64,000 nt of DNA from Orbilia blumenaviensis (taxonomy: Eukaryota > Ascomycota > Orbiliomycetes > Orbiliales > Orbiliaceae), in assembly GCA_036872755.1 (NCBI GenBank), contig JAVHNS010000007.1, forward strand, positions 248,001 through 312,000, given 5' to 3'. The notes below the pieces were generated by a model. That model was not told the DNA's origin. It ran no database searches and saw only the letters and a list, made by a program, of their open reading frames with translations. Position 1 is the first letter of the stretch; each line of letters begins with the position of its first letter. Position numbers and translations under genes: made by a program. This document shows positions 37,838-50,600 of the stretch, piece after piece.

Positions 37838-37930
37838 TGCCGGCACTCAGAATCGAACTGAGGCTGTATCGGAAATGTATAACCTGACGGTCTCCACAAC
37901 GATACGTACTAACCACTATACTATGCCGGC
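37838..37930 (-). tRNA. tRNA-His (GTG anticodon) with a 21-nt intron
   Basis: On the minus strand a complete cloverleaf can be drawn. The 7-bp acceptor stem GCCGGCA/TGCCGGC is perfect and is followed by discriminator A. The A box TAGTATAGTGGTTAGTAC, the anticodon stem TATCG/CGATA with loop TTGTGGC, and the T arm CTCAG-TTCGATT-CTGAG are all present. The anticodon GTG reads histidine codons; TAGTATAGTGGTTAGTAC is typical of eukaryotic tRNA-His. The loop is interrupted after position 37 by 21 nt (37873-37893 on the plus strand), the standard site for tRNA introns; without it the RNA is 72 nt. The extra 5' G of tRNA-His is not encoded, as usual in eukaryotes. Confidence 0.95.
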
Positions 37931-38748
37931 TTCGTTGAAAAACCTACTCAAAAAGCAGTATATAAGCCCCTCCAAAAATCTTATTATTAGATACAACCCC
38001 GCAGACACCATCTATCACTTTGCAAACAGAATCAAACATGCTAAATTTTACCAAGACAATATTTTCGATGTGTTGTATACAGTGTTGTATTTTTGGGGGC
38101 AACACAAAACTATCACTCGAAGACATCGGACCCAGCTCGCTTTATTCACAACTAAATTTATACTTCTTGGTTCCAATCCAGAAGCGACTATGAATTGGTT
38201 TGATATAACAGTACCTAAGAATTCATCTAATAATTTAAATGGCTAACTGACTAGGCTGATAAGAAAGTCTTTGGTCGACGACTATATGTCCCGGTGGTTT
38301 AAACTGACAAGATCAATCTTTAGGTAGTTTTAAATAAACTTAGTATTGCTTAATACGCTTGAGCAGGCATGAGCGACGACTAGGAACTATAACTGCTACG
38401 CTACAAACTTCTAGGAATCAATTTACAGCGCAATACGTAGCCCCAAGCGCTTCTGTGCCAGCAGGGATATTGCTAGATTGCTACAGTGACACCACATCTA
38501 AATACATCTACAAGCGGCAGAAAGGGTATGGACCATGCCCACGCTACCCCGCTACCCAGAACGGTTCCCACAGCGAAGATACGGGCCATACCAGCTGTGA
38601 AATATTATTTGAGCCTTTTAGCTATTCATTTCCTTTATTCTGGCTCTCTCCCCTGCTGTCTACTCCACCCTACTTCACTTCAACTCATGCACGTGGGTTG
38701 ACTAGAAAACTACTATCATCCAATACTTATATTTTTATATTCCGCGCA
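37931..38748. other. Intergenic between tRNA-His and unrecognised three-exon gene
   Basis: About 800 bases of AT-rich sequence. A 90-codon run of open frame (ending at 38246) overlaps the tRNA at its 5' end and has no recognisable features, so I do not call it. The part near 38600-38748 is CT-rich and probably promoter and leader for the gene that starts at 38749. Confidence 0.5.
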
Positions 38749-39739
38749 ATGGAGACACCCCCTCACCCCCTCCCTGCCGGATCTGGGCTGCTTCCTGTGC
38801 TGAAGGATAGCTCAGGACTCCAGAGTCTTCGTGCAGCCATCGCCAATACCTCTGATAAGTCTGTTTACGGTTTGTGGGTTTCAGTAGGCGAAACAGCATT
38901 CACTTCACAGTTCCGTCGACTGGTTCGTCAAACTGGCGCAAGCGATACTGAATCGCACCCTTCCTGGAAGGTATCAAGATAATCATACTCTTATCTACGT
39001 AAACCTTCTCCGTCTTTGCCGAAATCGAAGCTTACAAGAATATGGGTCGACATATAGAGTATTCGCGATACTCTTTTATCTGAGGAGCAGTTATATATCC
39101 TCTCGGAACACTACCTTCTCCGTGAACACCTCCTCCCCGTATCTCGCCAGCGTAAACGATGGATGAGCTCGAAGAATTACGTTTCCACGATGTTCCTGGC
39201 CTACGTTGCTGCATACACCCAGTCCTCCAAAATCGATAGTCCATTGCCCTGGCTACGCAGGATTATGGTTGTTGTTATCAATGGGATGATCGAAAGCAGC
39301 CTCGCTAGGGGAGTTCAAATGAGAATCCCGAAGCTAGTTCAAGATCTTACTGGACACCTTACCAAAGGGACAGCCAAACCCGAGGAGATCTCTAAACAGG
39401 TATGAAATTTTTTTCTATTCAATCAGAGATATATCATCTTGTCCAGATAGCGCAGCTTATGAAATTAGAGCAACCAACCGAAAACTAACCACGACTTTTG
39501 AGAGTACACAGCTAGTAAGGCCCATGGTAGATGCTAGGTTTTTAACCAGAGAGTTGCTGCACCAGTATGGATGGAACTATTCCGAGTCAAAGACTAATAT
39601 CTCGAGCCAGTCCCTTTGGCATATCATATTGTTCGCTGAGGGTTTGGAGCCTATTTCCATCTTAAGGGAATCTCTAGACCAAGCTCGGTCCGCTGCCACC
39701 GACACGGTTGTTAAGCTGTTTCTCAAGTCGTGCCAATAA
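38749..39739 (+). CDS. Unrecognised three-exon protein, 263 aa
   Basis: Exons 38749-38970, 39058-39399 and 39512-39739 are joined in frame by introns of 87 nt (GTATCA...CATATAG) and 112 nt (GTATGA, CTAAC-like branch, ACACAG), giving 263 residues. The first in-frame ATG of the upstream open stretch is 38749. The predicted protein is largely helical, with basic patches (LLPVSRQRKRWMSSK), a hydrophobic stretch near PWLRRIMVVVINGMIESSL, and a leucine-rich end (LWHIILFAEGLEPISILRE). No signal peptide and no catalytic motif are evident. The consistent frame over three exons with good splice sites is the main support that it is real. It is convergent with the hemerythrin-domain gene, with 287 bases between stop codons. 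I do not recognise a family; it may be lineage-restricted. Confidence 0.7.
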
Positions 39740-40026
39740 CTTTCGTCATTATTATGGTGTTCATTTTCACTTTTCTCCCTCCCTTCCCTTCCCTCTCCCC
39801 TTCGGTGGGTTCCATGACTATCCACTATTTTCATTATGTTAATTATAGCGGCCAAGGGTCGCTAGTCTAAAGGGGCTTTTAGAAGGAATTATATTTGTCT
39901 AACTGATGCTGTTCATTACTCTAAACGTACAATAAATATCAAAGACTTCTATATAAAATCCCAACACCCGCTAAGCCAAATGATCTTGCGAACCCTTTTT
40001 TAATTCTAAATTGGAAGTCCAACGGC

Positions 40027-40906
40027 CTAGTTCCCTAGCTCTTCCTCAGTGGGTGCGAACTGTAGCGTTTTTCCATGCACTAACCACCCGAGAAACTCGA
40101 AACTCAAGCGCACAAGCGTTGGCATCGGTGGGAATATCTCCTTCTCCTTCTTGTTTAAATGTTTCAGCTGATAGGCTACGGAAAAGAGAAGCCCCTGCTT
40201 CTTGTATTCGTCGAAGACAGCCTTCTCGATCGTTTTGTCGCATTCCTCGAAAACTTCAATGGGAGCACGCCTGGCATACAGGCACGACAAGGTCTCTTCC
40301 TTCTGGAGATGGGGCAGCAGAACCTCTAGCAAACGCTCCGTTGTAGATGAGATTTCCTCGCCTGGCCATGCGGGAGAACCCTTGCCACCCTTAAGATGTG
40401 CCTCCGCAACTTTGGCATACTCGATATCCTCGTGAAGCAGGCGTTCAATTTCTTCGTGCTCGTGCGTCGACTCTGTAAAATCGACATACGGTTTCAAGGC
40501 GGGGAAGAATATATCTTCTTCATGGTGATGATGGCTGTCGAGAGTTTCGAACGTCGTTTTAGCATAGCTAAGGAAAGCGGCACGTTTGGTGGGTTCGACA
40601 CTTCGGGCTTGACGAGCGACTGCCCGTAGGCTACGACGGATCAGGGCGTGAATGGTGAATAATCCTATTAAAGAAGCCGCTGTGGATGATTGTCAGTCCA
40701 CATTCTATCTTTTTTTATTCTTTCCCCGTTTACTGCGTATCCCCGACCACGGATCCTAGAAAAGGGGGTATACTTGTTCGGTCCTTCATATCAACCGTAG
40801 TGGCGCTGAGATTATATTTGTCAATCTGCACCGGCTCGACCGGCTCTGGGTATTTCTCGGCATTAAGGTCATTGTATTTAATAGGTTGTTCTATGGAGGC
40901 AGCCAT
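40027..40906 (-). CDS. Hemerythrin/HHE cation-binding domain protein
   Basis: Two exons, 40906-40774 and 40679-40027, with a 94-nt intron (GTATAC...CCACAG), give 261 residues. After a polar leader of about 45 residues comes the helical-bundle HHE pattern: FTIHALIRR (His 55), SHHHHEED, THEHEEIERLLHEDIEYA and LPHLQKEETLS, matching the repeated H...HxxxE signature of the hemerythrin-like domain that binds two iron atoms. The C-terminus (NKKEKEIFPPMPTLVRLSFEFLGWLVHGK) is usual for fungal members. Fungal proteins of this group are poorly characterised; iron/oxygen or nitric oxide handling is known for bacterial relatives, so a redox or metal-sensing role here is inference. No signal peptide is visible, so it is probably cytosolic. 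The start at 40906 has A at -3 within CACCATGG, a strong context. Confidence 0.9.
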
Positions 40907-43900
40907 GGTGTCTAAATTTATATGTAAATATCTTATATAGCTATTGCGGAATTGTAGAATATTGTTTGGAGATTGATAGTTGTGGTATTCTGGCGGTTGT
41001 ATTCAGCAATAGGAAGAGAGATATCGAGATTCCAATTTTATTGGCTGAGGAGTACAAGTGATTTGGACTTTGGTGTAAGTACGAGCATGATAGTTTTAGA
41101 TATCAGGTATTCCAAGATGTAAACCACGGGTTTATTTTATATAAATTAGCTACGTCAGTATGTTAAGAACGGATAGGGGCGCTAACATGCCCATAACGCT
41201 GTTTAGCTAAGAAATTTAAGGCGGAACTAAAATCCGGCGGCCAATCTTTCGTCCACGAAAGCTCTTGATCACTGCCTCACCAGTTTCTTGCAAAGCGAAG
41301 TCACTATGCATGCGAGAGTAATAGTTCGCGACGCAGCCACCAGCGTCGCTTCGAAAAAAGTTACCTTTTTTGGCATTCATATGTTGCATGTCGCTTCGCA
41401 TATTGACCCATATTAGGTTAAAGGGTCCTGGCACACGCCTAACTTAGGGCTGAGGCGTAGGTTCGTACGGAATGAGCTGACTCCAATAATCGAATTCAGG
41501 ATGAAAAGTGCTTTGGCCTATGAAAATCCTTCGATTACTTTATTGCTGCTTGTGTGGACCGAGGCTTTATCCAGTGGTTTGGTTTGGACTATACTGCCAA
41601 GTTGGGTTGGTTCTTCCTGTTCAGAGTTGCCTGCATGTTAGATTTCAAATCTTCAAGATTGGGCGAAAATTGGAAGTTATAGCTCCAGCTACGCGTACGT
41701 TACGTACTTAACCAGCTCCCACCAAAAACCCCGCCTATATGTTTCACACCCTTGTGAAGCATGTACCTTCTCGCCCTCCCTGATTGAGACGGGTAGCTAT
41801 CAGTGCCGCGTCGTACAAGCCTCGAAATGGGTGTCTTCGATGCAGATCCTGATCGGCCTTGTACTACCTCAGATAGTGCGTTGATGTGTTGATGTGTTGA
41901 TTCTCTAACTGCATATGGAAATACGCTAAAACCACATGATCCCAACATCTCCACTCAGCTTGACATGTCCCCTCGCCGCTTCCACGTTTTCAAAAAGTCC
42001 AGAATCCCACCCAGCATGTTTGCTCTTGTTCTAACAAATAGAAAATATGCCCATTCGCGTTCGCCAATCCCCCAAAGTTGGCCTTCGTCTGTTTCATAAC
42101 AGCCTGCACATAGCCGGAAGCCGTCATGTTTGAACGTCTGTCAAATTTATTCTTGCGCTACGCGAAGCAACCTTATTTCGATATCGTCGCCATTATAGCT
42201 TAAAAACCGTGTGTTTTTTTGGACTCCGCAACACTTCTTGTTTTTTCTTGTATCTGCGTCCTGTGCCGCCATTTTTGTTCTTTTTTTACTTTTATTTTTA
42301 CTTTTTTTAGGCATTTTGTCCTGTGCTGGCGCAGCTGGTTTAGTAAACAACATTTCAGATAAGCCTTGATTCCAACGCTCCTCGCATCAAAAATTACATA
42401 ACACTCTCGTAACTTAAGCCGGATTACATAAGGAACTTCTAACGTCAAGTGCCTCCTTAAATTCAGCCTCAATTTGGATGTGATGGGCTGTGTGCCTCAT
42501 GAGAAACGTTTCCGGCAAATGCACGGCGTTAGAATTTGTTCACTCTACTCTACTCGATATTCCCTTCCGGTTAGACTCAATACTGTGTCCTCTCATGCTG
42601 TATTCCGATGCTAACTTGAGTTAAATGTATCCATTCCCGTTGGAATCAATATCCCCCCCGGTACCCGGTGTCATCAGTTTGATCGACACCAAGGATCTCA
42701 AGAAGACCGAAGATGGTTGTTCCCAGTCGTCTCTTCCGGGGACATTCTCTATAATAACGACATTTCAGAGGTGAGGCACTTATGAAAAAAAAAAAAAAAA
42801 AGAGAGAGAGAGAGAGAGATAGTAAAAGAGAATGGAGCAATCGGAGGCTATGGTCAGTCAGCGAAATGCAGAGAGTATCACATCTGTGCAATTTTGTGAC
42901 ACCTTGATATTTCTTTTCCTCGCCTTTTAGAATGTGATCCTTTCAAAGGAGGGCAGAGGTCTAGAGTGGCCATTTGGAAATGCAAAACCAGTTATACAGG
43001 TCTTGTTTTCAGAATGCCATATTGGCCATGTGCCTCATAGTACCTCCCTTCCGCAACCCGCATATGGTAATCAGTGAGGGGTGGAATGTCTCTGGATCTA
43101 CAAGTGTAAGTTGTAATGATGCACTATCGCCCAGTAGACCGGTGCATATGGCGACTCCGGAGGCTACATGGGAATGCAAGGTTGCACCAGTTGATAGGAG
43201 AAATATCAAGTTGGCTGTCCTCTAACACAACAGACAAGCTAAAGACGATATCGGCGTTTTGGTAATGATTGTAGCTTGGCCTGAGTAGGCTAGTTAGTCA
43301 GGCGGCTCGAACAGCCCACCATCTTCACTAGAGGACACTAGGGGAATCGTTAACATACCAATAACATCTCTCCTTCCCACTCCAAACATGCATTTTATAA
43401 AATCCCAAGGTCTCGTTTCTGGCAAGGTTTGTTATAAAACTCTTTCTGCTAGTGGTCTAGAGCAACAGGCGGGTATCCTAACCACCTCAGAGGGTATGCT
43501 CGGACTGGTGTCTTGAATGCAAACATTTTAAAGGATAAGCCGGCCGAAAAGATGAATTGTCCAGATGTCGTCAATCGATGTTGTCTTCTATTTGCAGGTT
43601 TGCTCCGCCCCGCTTTAAATTTCATATGCATGCTGTTGTCCGATCGAAATCTTGACTTTGACCGACATCGATATCACATTTTTCCCACTTGCACAAATAC
43701 AGGATAGTTTATTGTTAAACCATCTCAGAGAGAAACTAAAGGATGCGGTACGAATATGATAGGCAACCGTTATTGGGCAGAGATAGAGTAGATGGACGGT
43801 TGATTTCTGCACAGTTTGTTCGGTCCGTGAGTGCTTGTTTTTCTTCTTCCATTTTTTTTCAAGATTCGGGAGAGTATGCAGTAGTCGAAAGTTTGTATCC

Positions 43901-45048
43901 TAGGTATTCCCTGGTTAGGCGAGATATTCCCCTCCCTCCTTCAAAATGGCTTGAATTAAAAATGTGACAGAACGCTAAATTTTAAGTCACAAATATTAAG
44001 GTTTCTCTTTAAAATTCGATCCATTTTAACGACTTATTAGCTACGTAGCACTGCGTTAAATAAAGAGAGGGCCAAGGGGTATGGGGTATGCAGCTAGAGT
44101 GTCTCTGCATGTTAGCGCTCCCTCGTAAAATGTGAAGGGGAGGGGCCAACGAATGCATACAGACCGGCGAGGGGCGGTTCTGGATGATGATCGCGAACGT
44201 CGCATGTGCATGCGTTCAAATACCGGCGTAAGGGTACTTGCTTGCCTTGCTCGTAACTACAAGACAAAATCTGGGATGCTTGACGTCGAAAGACAATGGC
44301 GAGTTAACTTCGCAGTTTTTTCTATATATAAATCCAGCAAATGAAAGGGTGCAGCAAGTAATGATCTCGTGCGTTTCGTAACGAAAAGCATTCTCTCTTC
44401 GGAGACAACATAAAATGCCTTAAATCAATTGAATGAGGGCTCTGGACCAATTAAAAGCCCCCAATACTCTTTCGTTTAAAAAAATGGATCGCGAGTACGG
44501 TTAGCTGTCTTGCAAAAATGGAAAAGATTTATTACTAGTAGAATTGCTAAAAGATTTATTACAACCATGCACCGTATATGGTGGGGATGAGTCTACAAGG
44601 GCCTCGATTTGGCCCTTGCGTCGGCGGGGGCAAGGACACGAACATGTCACTTTGCATTCCACGGCACCTCGTCGGGGGGAGTTAACTGCATGACTCGAAA
44701 GCCGGGCGATAGACTTTAAACGGTGTTATTCGTAGGCCACTAAGATAGCATAATATTATTGAAGAAAGGTTTGATTCTCTTTTTGCACGGAGATGCTGTA
44801 TGAAAAAGATCCAGCAAGGGTATGCTCTCAGCTAAACACCATGTAAACAGATACAAAAAAGATTTGGCGCTAGAAAGGGACCGCGGCTGGGAAAACCAAA
44901 AAGATAACTCGCTAATATGCAGGATTTAAAGTTCAAGCCGTATTACATGAGAAGAATGATGAAAAAGAAGTACCCTAGAAGTGTATGGCCATGGTAAATG
45001 TACTATACTAGAATGCAAACAAAAAAAAAAAAAAACGAGATTGAAAGA
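40907..45048. other. 4.1 kb intergenic region without a recognised gene
   Basis: It holds the promoter of the hemerythrin-domain gene on the left and the 3' flank of the AT-hook gene on the right. Open frames are short and mutually overlapping. An A17 tract followed by about nine GA units lies at 42785-42819. No RNA gene was recognised. Confidence 0.5.
42785..42819. repeat. A17-(GA)9 microsatellite
   Basis: A homopolymer A run is joined directly to a GA dinucleotide run. Non-coding. Confidence 0.93.
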
Positions 45049-47264
45049 TTAAAGACAGGCAGGCTTCACGGGGCCTACATAGTCATCCTCGGCGATGTGG
45101 CCGGTTATTGTTAATAGCTCCTTGATCATTCCCTGATCACCGCTGCAACGCTTATTGATGAACTCTTCGAGCTTAAGCCTTTCTATGCCTTTCTGCTGTC
45201 GGTACCTCTGGATTGCTGCTCGAAGGCGTTCGTTCTCTTCGTGGAGTGGCGATTTACCGGGCATAGCATAGCTGGGTTCCCGTTTTACCCTTGGCTTTCC
45301 CAATGCACCATTGTAATAGGAACTGTGCTTTTCGAGCATCCGCGCCCGATATTCCTCTATCTGTTCGTCGGTATCTTCCTCGTCCCTCTTTGGGGTCTCG
45401 GCTTCGAGAGGCGGCCCAACGGATATGTTTGTGATGCTGCCAGCTCGGCCTTCTCGTATGAGTAGACGATCTGTTTCCGTTGTTAGATCTTGAAATTCCA
45501 AAGATCGCCGAAATGCACAGTAAAAGATCTTTGAAGCTTACCTCCTCCGGCTGCTGGGGGCTCTGGGGCGGTTCTCAAGATGTCTGGGAACTGGGGTCGA
45601 GAATTACTTGGGCTTCCTGCACTTCGTTGGGTTGCGTTTATCTCTATGGGAGGTGGTCCGTTCAAAATATGGCTTGTATGCAAAAGAGGGATAGAGGGGA
45701 ATTTATTTTCATGCGACCCAAGCCGGCGATCGAAATCCTGTTTCCGAGAAAGGTCATCAGGTCTGTCCCACCGTGGCCTATCAATTTGAATGTCGGTGAG
45801 GCGAGGGAGGTCCCCGAGCCTTGGTAGGGTGTTTTGTGAAGAAGGCTGATGTTCCCACTTGATTGCCGATTCCCTTCCTTGCTCCTGAGGGATGGGAGAG
45901 TGCCGGGGTGCGAGATCTCGGCCCCGAGGTTCTGATTGCTCACCATGAAATGATGGCGGTGGTTGCCTCAAGCTTTCGGAACTTCTCCTCGCGTTGATCG
46001 AGGCAAACCCACTGGGGCCAATTGGAGAAGGTGGGTATCTCGAAGGACCGAAATCGCCCACTCCAGGCCGAGAGTCAGGAATTTGCACACTAGGGATCCT
46101 ATCAGGCTCTGCAGTTCTGGATGGCCAAACAGGGTCAGATCCATGTCTAGAAGATGGGTCCGAGTTATTCCTAAGAGAAGGAAGCGCCGGTACGGGGTTT
46201 CCAGAAGACACAGGGAGATGATGACGATGTAAAAAGGGATTAAAATTAGCAGTAGGGCTTTGATGAGAAGCCGGCTGGGACCCGGGAAACGGGTTAAATG
46301 CAGGATATGTGTATACAGGTTGAGGTGGAGGGCTATTATTATCTTCCTGTGGAGAGTCCTCAAGGGAATCCCGCCGTGGGCTAAGTCTTCTCCTCTTAAG
46401 AGAACTTGGAGAGTGGTAGACTGATTCAGAGTCTCTGTAACCGTAAATCAAGGCATCTTCCTCCATCTGAGCCTTTGTTCTTCTTCTCCTTGGTCGTTTA
46501 TCTTTGGCACCAGGAGGCCGGCCGTAGCGTTTCCGCGAACGACCATCTTCGTCCAGCTCACTACCCTCACTAAAGGGTACAGAGGGACTATGTTGCAGAT
46601 TTGATGGATAGCTGAAAGGACGGGGTAGAAATTCTTCTCTACGACTGGACATTGCGTCAGGTGATGGAAATGGAGACTTCATAGGCTGTGGCGGAGGCGG
46701 CTGACTGGCCCCAGGTTGAAGAAATGGTCCAGGACGGTGATGATGATGATGATGGTGGAAGCTTGGGAAATTATTTCCACCGTGGGCCGATGAGGGAGCT
46801 AGACTAGGCAGCTGCCCGTTTGAAGCATTTAGCTGCTCACCAACAGCTGATGATATGTTAGGTAATTTGTTCTGTTTTTCGTCCATGGCGGATGGACTTG
46901 TGGACTTTGGACCTCCACTGATCAGTCCGACGGTCATTGAAGAGGATGCTGCGGTTGAAGGGGTGGTTAAGGTTGAAGAGGGTTTATTTGATATTGAAGG
47001 AGGAATGGCGGTTATCAAGGATATAATTGGCTTCTCTAGAGTTAGAGCTCGACGAGGAGGCCCGGGAGACGTTGGTGGCGAACTTGATATTATATTCTTT
47101 GCAGATATATCATTTTCCTTTGAACGTTCGCTGTACTGTGGGTGGATACTATCATGATATTTTGAAATGGTGGAGGGTGCGGACGTCGACTGTAGAGATA
47201 TTATTGCGTTGTGGGTCGTGCCATCTGTGTTGGTGTTGGGGCCAGCTTCAAGCAGAGGGGCCAT
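45049..47264 (-). CDS. AT-hook nuclear protein with C-terminal coiled coil, function unknown
   Basis: Two exons, 47264-45542 and 45488-45049, with a 53-nt intron (GTAAGC...TTCAAG), give 720 residues. Residues 1-240 are S/T/P-rich with a run of seven histidines at about 170. An AT-hook lies at about 244-264 (KRYGRPPGAKDKRPRRRRTK): the GRP core with flanking basic residues binds the minor groove of AT-rich DNA and also acts as a nuclear localisation signal. A second basic patch follows (LKRRRLSPRR). The region 300-570 is proline-rich and disordered. The C-terminus has a short coiled coil (HEENERLRAAIQRYRQQKG) and a compact helical end. An alternative acceptor 18 nt downstream (ACAG) would remove six residues without a frame change. 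A chromatin or transcription role is likely; I do not recognise an orthologue. Confidence 0.85.
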
Positions 47265-47430
47265 AACTAAACTCCCTCGACAGGAGCAGGACGATACAGG
47301 GCAGAGCGGCTGTTGCTGACTGGCTGCGCTGCACTGGACAAAGCAAGCTATATAATTTGCGGCAACTCTTATTAGTAACTGGTGGCAGAGCTGGAGGAGT
47401 AGAGGTCGTTGGAAGTCGAGACAAGATTAA

Positions 47431-47466
47431 CAGGCAAGCAGGCAAGCAGGCAAGCAAGTAGGCAAA
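47431..47466. repeat. Tandem CAGGCAAG repeat
   Basis: About four copies of an 8-bp CAGGCAAG-like unit lie in the 5' flank of the AT-hook gene. Confidence 0.88.
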
Positions 47467-47571
47467 GTATAATTTTGGTAAATTGTTGCTGTCAAGTCAA
47501 CAAAACAATGTTATTTTGCAAACGTATATAGTGCTAGTGGGTGTCGGGGAAAAGGAAAACAGAAGTGGTAG

Positions 47572-47608
47572 TATTGGTATTGGTATTGGTATTTGTATAG
47601 GTATTGGT
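47572..47608. repeat. (TATTGG)n repeat
   Basis: About six slightly degenerate TATTGG units lie in the 5' flank of the AT-hook gene. Confidence 0.88.
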
Positions 47609-50600
47609 GGATGGTGATAATGGTCTCTGGATGGCTCGACTCGACTCGGACTTTGATACCTTCGCCAGTTGTCGGTTTATACACAAGTCGAATTTTAAAA
47701 TGGATCGGGATTTATAAATTTTATAACTGAAGAAGGAAAAAAAGAACAACTGGGCCTACCTACTCTTTATAGAACTAGCAGCTCATCGACCTGAGTTGGC
47801 TGAGAGTTAAAAGGAGGGCCACCAAACGGCTGCAAACCTGCTAGCTATTTTAATCGGTGTCTTGGACGGGGAACGGAATCTGCGTGTCGAGATTTGGGCC
47901 CACTATTATAATATAATCTGTACGGAGCAGCGTAGCGGCGGCGGCGGCGGCTCCACTCTTTGGAAATGAGGAATCGAAAAGAGGTGAAATGAATGAATGG
48001 GATCAATGAATGAATGAATGCATGAATGGATAGCAAAAGGACAAGAACGAAGTAGTTAAGAAGAAAATAAAAGAAAAGAAAAGAAAAGTCAAGTATAGTC
48101 AAATAGAATAATAAAAGATAAAAATAAAATAAAAAAAGAGGAAGAGACACCCGGGGCGGTCTAAAATTGATCGAGACGAATGGGGATCTTGACGACAATT
48201 CAATAAAATAAGTATCCTAATAACAGGAGTCGTCCTGTCGTCTTGACCAGCGGTGCCTTGATTGCGGAATATGCTACGGGGCGGTGGACTGTAAAATTAC
48301 CAAAACCATAGGCATGGATCCCAAGGTGCTACCGAGATCTGGTCTGGGAAATGCCGGCGTGGTCCGTGGGCGGCCCAGACGTTCGGGCGGGCCAGGATCC
48401 TCCTGAGCGAGGAAACGAGGACTTTGGGCGGATCTAAATTCTCCTGGAGGATGGAAATGGACTTTCTGTACAGAGTGTGAGAGAAGGAGTGGATGTATGT
48501 AGTGTGTATGTACTTTGTCTGTACTCCGTCTGTTTCTTGAATCGAAATGTCCAGACGGTTTTTTCTTCTTTCTTTTCTTTTCCTTGTTCTTATATTGTTT
48601 TTATTTTTTCTTCTCTCCTCCAAGTCCTCCCTCGCTTTTTCTGAATTCGAATTTTTCTTTTTGGATCGTGGGTTTGTCCTTATGTAATACGCAATAACAG
48701 CCGTCCTGAAGAATGAACGTAACAGAAATCCGTAACGTCGATTGGTAGAGCGCTGTCTGGAAACCCGCTGAGTCCTGGGCTGTTGAAAACTAATGCTGAT
48801 TCGAGTCGTCCTTCTTTTGATTTTTCCCGCCAGAACTGTGTACTGCTTTCTTTTCTTTCCTTCTTTTTCTTTTTCTTTTTCTCTTGTTTGATGTCTTCCT
48901 CAGATTCTATACCTCCTTGATGTGGGGCCTGATTTGACTTGACTTGACTCTCCGCGAGCTGATTGCAAAAACTGACGACCTTCTAAGGGGGGGGGGGATT
49001 AACGATAACGAAATTGAGAAATAACAATAAGGGCAGATTGCATGCTCTAATAATAACAGTAACAATAAACCCCAAGTTCTCCGCTGCTGGGATTTTTTTT
49101 TTTTCCTTGTTATCGTTGGGATTAGTGGTGGAAAACCGAGTTGTGGAACACTGCCGCTTTGACCCCTTCTTCTGCTTCTCCTATTCTTTTGAAAGGATAG
49201 TGAATGTATGTATGTATGTAACTTTTTCCTCTCAAAATTTAAATTTTTTTCTGTGCCAGTGAAATGGCGAATGTCGTTAGATTTTGCCTCTCGGTCCACT
49301 AAAAAAAATAAATAAAAAATACCACTGACGATATTCCGCTGTACAGCCGTGCGGCCTAATGTTTAGTGATACATCGCCCTTCCTCCCAGAGATCTAGTTT
49401 GTAGTCCGACTTTTTCGACGTGCTAGCCTGTTGCAGGATTCACACCGTTACAAAACGAAAGATAAGAGAGCCCAAGGCTTGCCGGATCGCCGGTCGATTC
49501 AGATGTTTAGTAGAATAGGACGTCAAGCGAAAGACTAGCTGTCAAACTTTGGCTCGACCCTGCAAGGACCTTTGGAAAACGGATCGAAACGAAAGACCTC
49601 GTGGGGAATCTTCGACGGCTGGAGGGTGAAAATGGAAGCTCTGGAAGAATCTAACTTGCTTTCCTCTAACCCCCAAACCATAAACCAGCGAGCGAACGAA
49701 AAATATAGTCTGTTCTGGATTTGTTCTAAGTCCCCACAGCGGAAATCGTTCATAAAATGGTCAATAAGAATACTATATTTGCAATGAGAAGACGGGATTT
49801 CAGTCCGTGTCAACTTAGGATCCGGGACTTTCTTGCCCACGAGAGCAAGGACCCACTTGCCAATCGGTTGAAACTCTGGATTCTAAATAGCCTAATGCCT
49901 GAACCAGAATTGAGTTTTCAAGCGCACAGTCCTCGTTCGGCCCTCGAAGTGGTGCAGGCGGGGATCCATTTTGTGCAAAGCGGATTAAGTAAATACATTT
50001 TCGATTAATTCACCCACGTAATAAATATTCAGCTCGTTTTCACAGAGCGTCGACGGTGTGAACGAGCTTCACGGGTGCCATTATTATTCGATCTACATGG
50101 CTTTTAGCTTGGTGACAGCCTCGCCACACTCCTGGTACTACCAGGCCCGACACGTGGGTTTGTAAAGTATGTCCCTCGTACAGAGTTATAGACAAAAACT
50201 GACCCGTGCCAAGTGAGGCCGGCTTTCGAGCATGCAACTAGCGAGCCGTTGTTTTAAAACCTTGTGCCCGGATACACCATATTGTTCCCTTTTCTGTTAA
50301 AAACTTGTAAAAACGATTTTAAATACAATTGTAAATTTGTGTTAAAAATTACTAGAAAGGTAGGGCACCTGTTCGACCCTGTCCACCCTCAGGTTTCTCA
50401 CCACACGGAAGAATTGGTGTCAGGGTCCCATGCATTAGTCTGTCCGCCGGCAGCGTTTGATTGGACAGGCTAGAGGGAAGAGTTCCCACTGGGGTCGTCG
50501 ACTCCTGATATTTGGAGCCGTCTGAACTGCCAGGGTGATATTTTCGCCCTGTTAAGCACTTATAGAGTATGCATAAATCATTATTACCGAACTAGAAAGG

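Noticed and set aside
37734..38246. 170-codon plus-strand frame
   Set aside because: It runs through the antisense of the tRNA-His gene and an A-rich tract; the remainder is AT-rich with no recognisable protein features.
48740..48815. tRNA-like A box (TTGGTAGAGCG) and B-box-like GATTCGAGTC
   Set aside because: No acceptor, D, anticodon or T stem can be paired around them.
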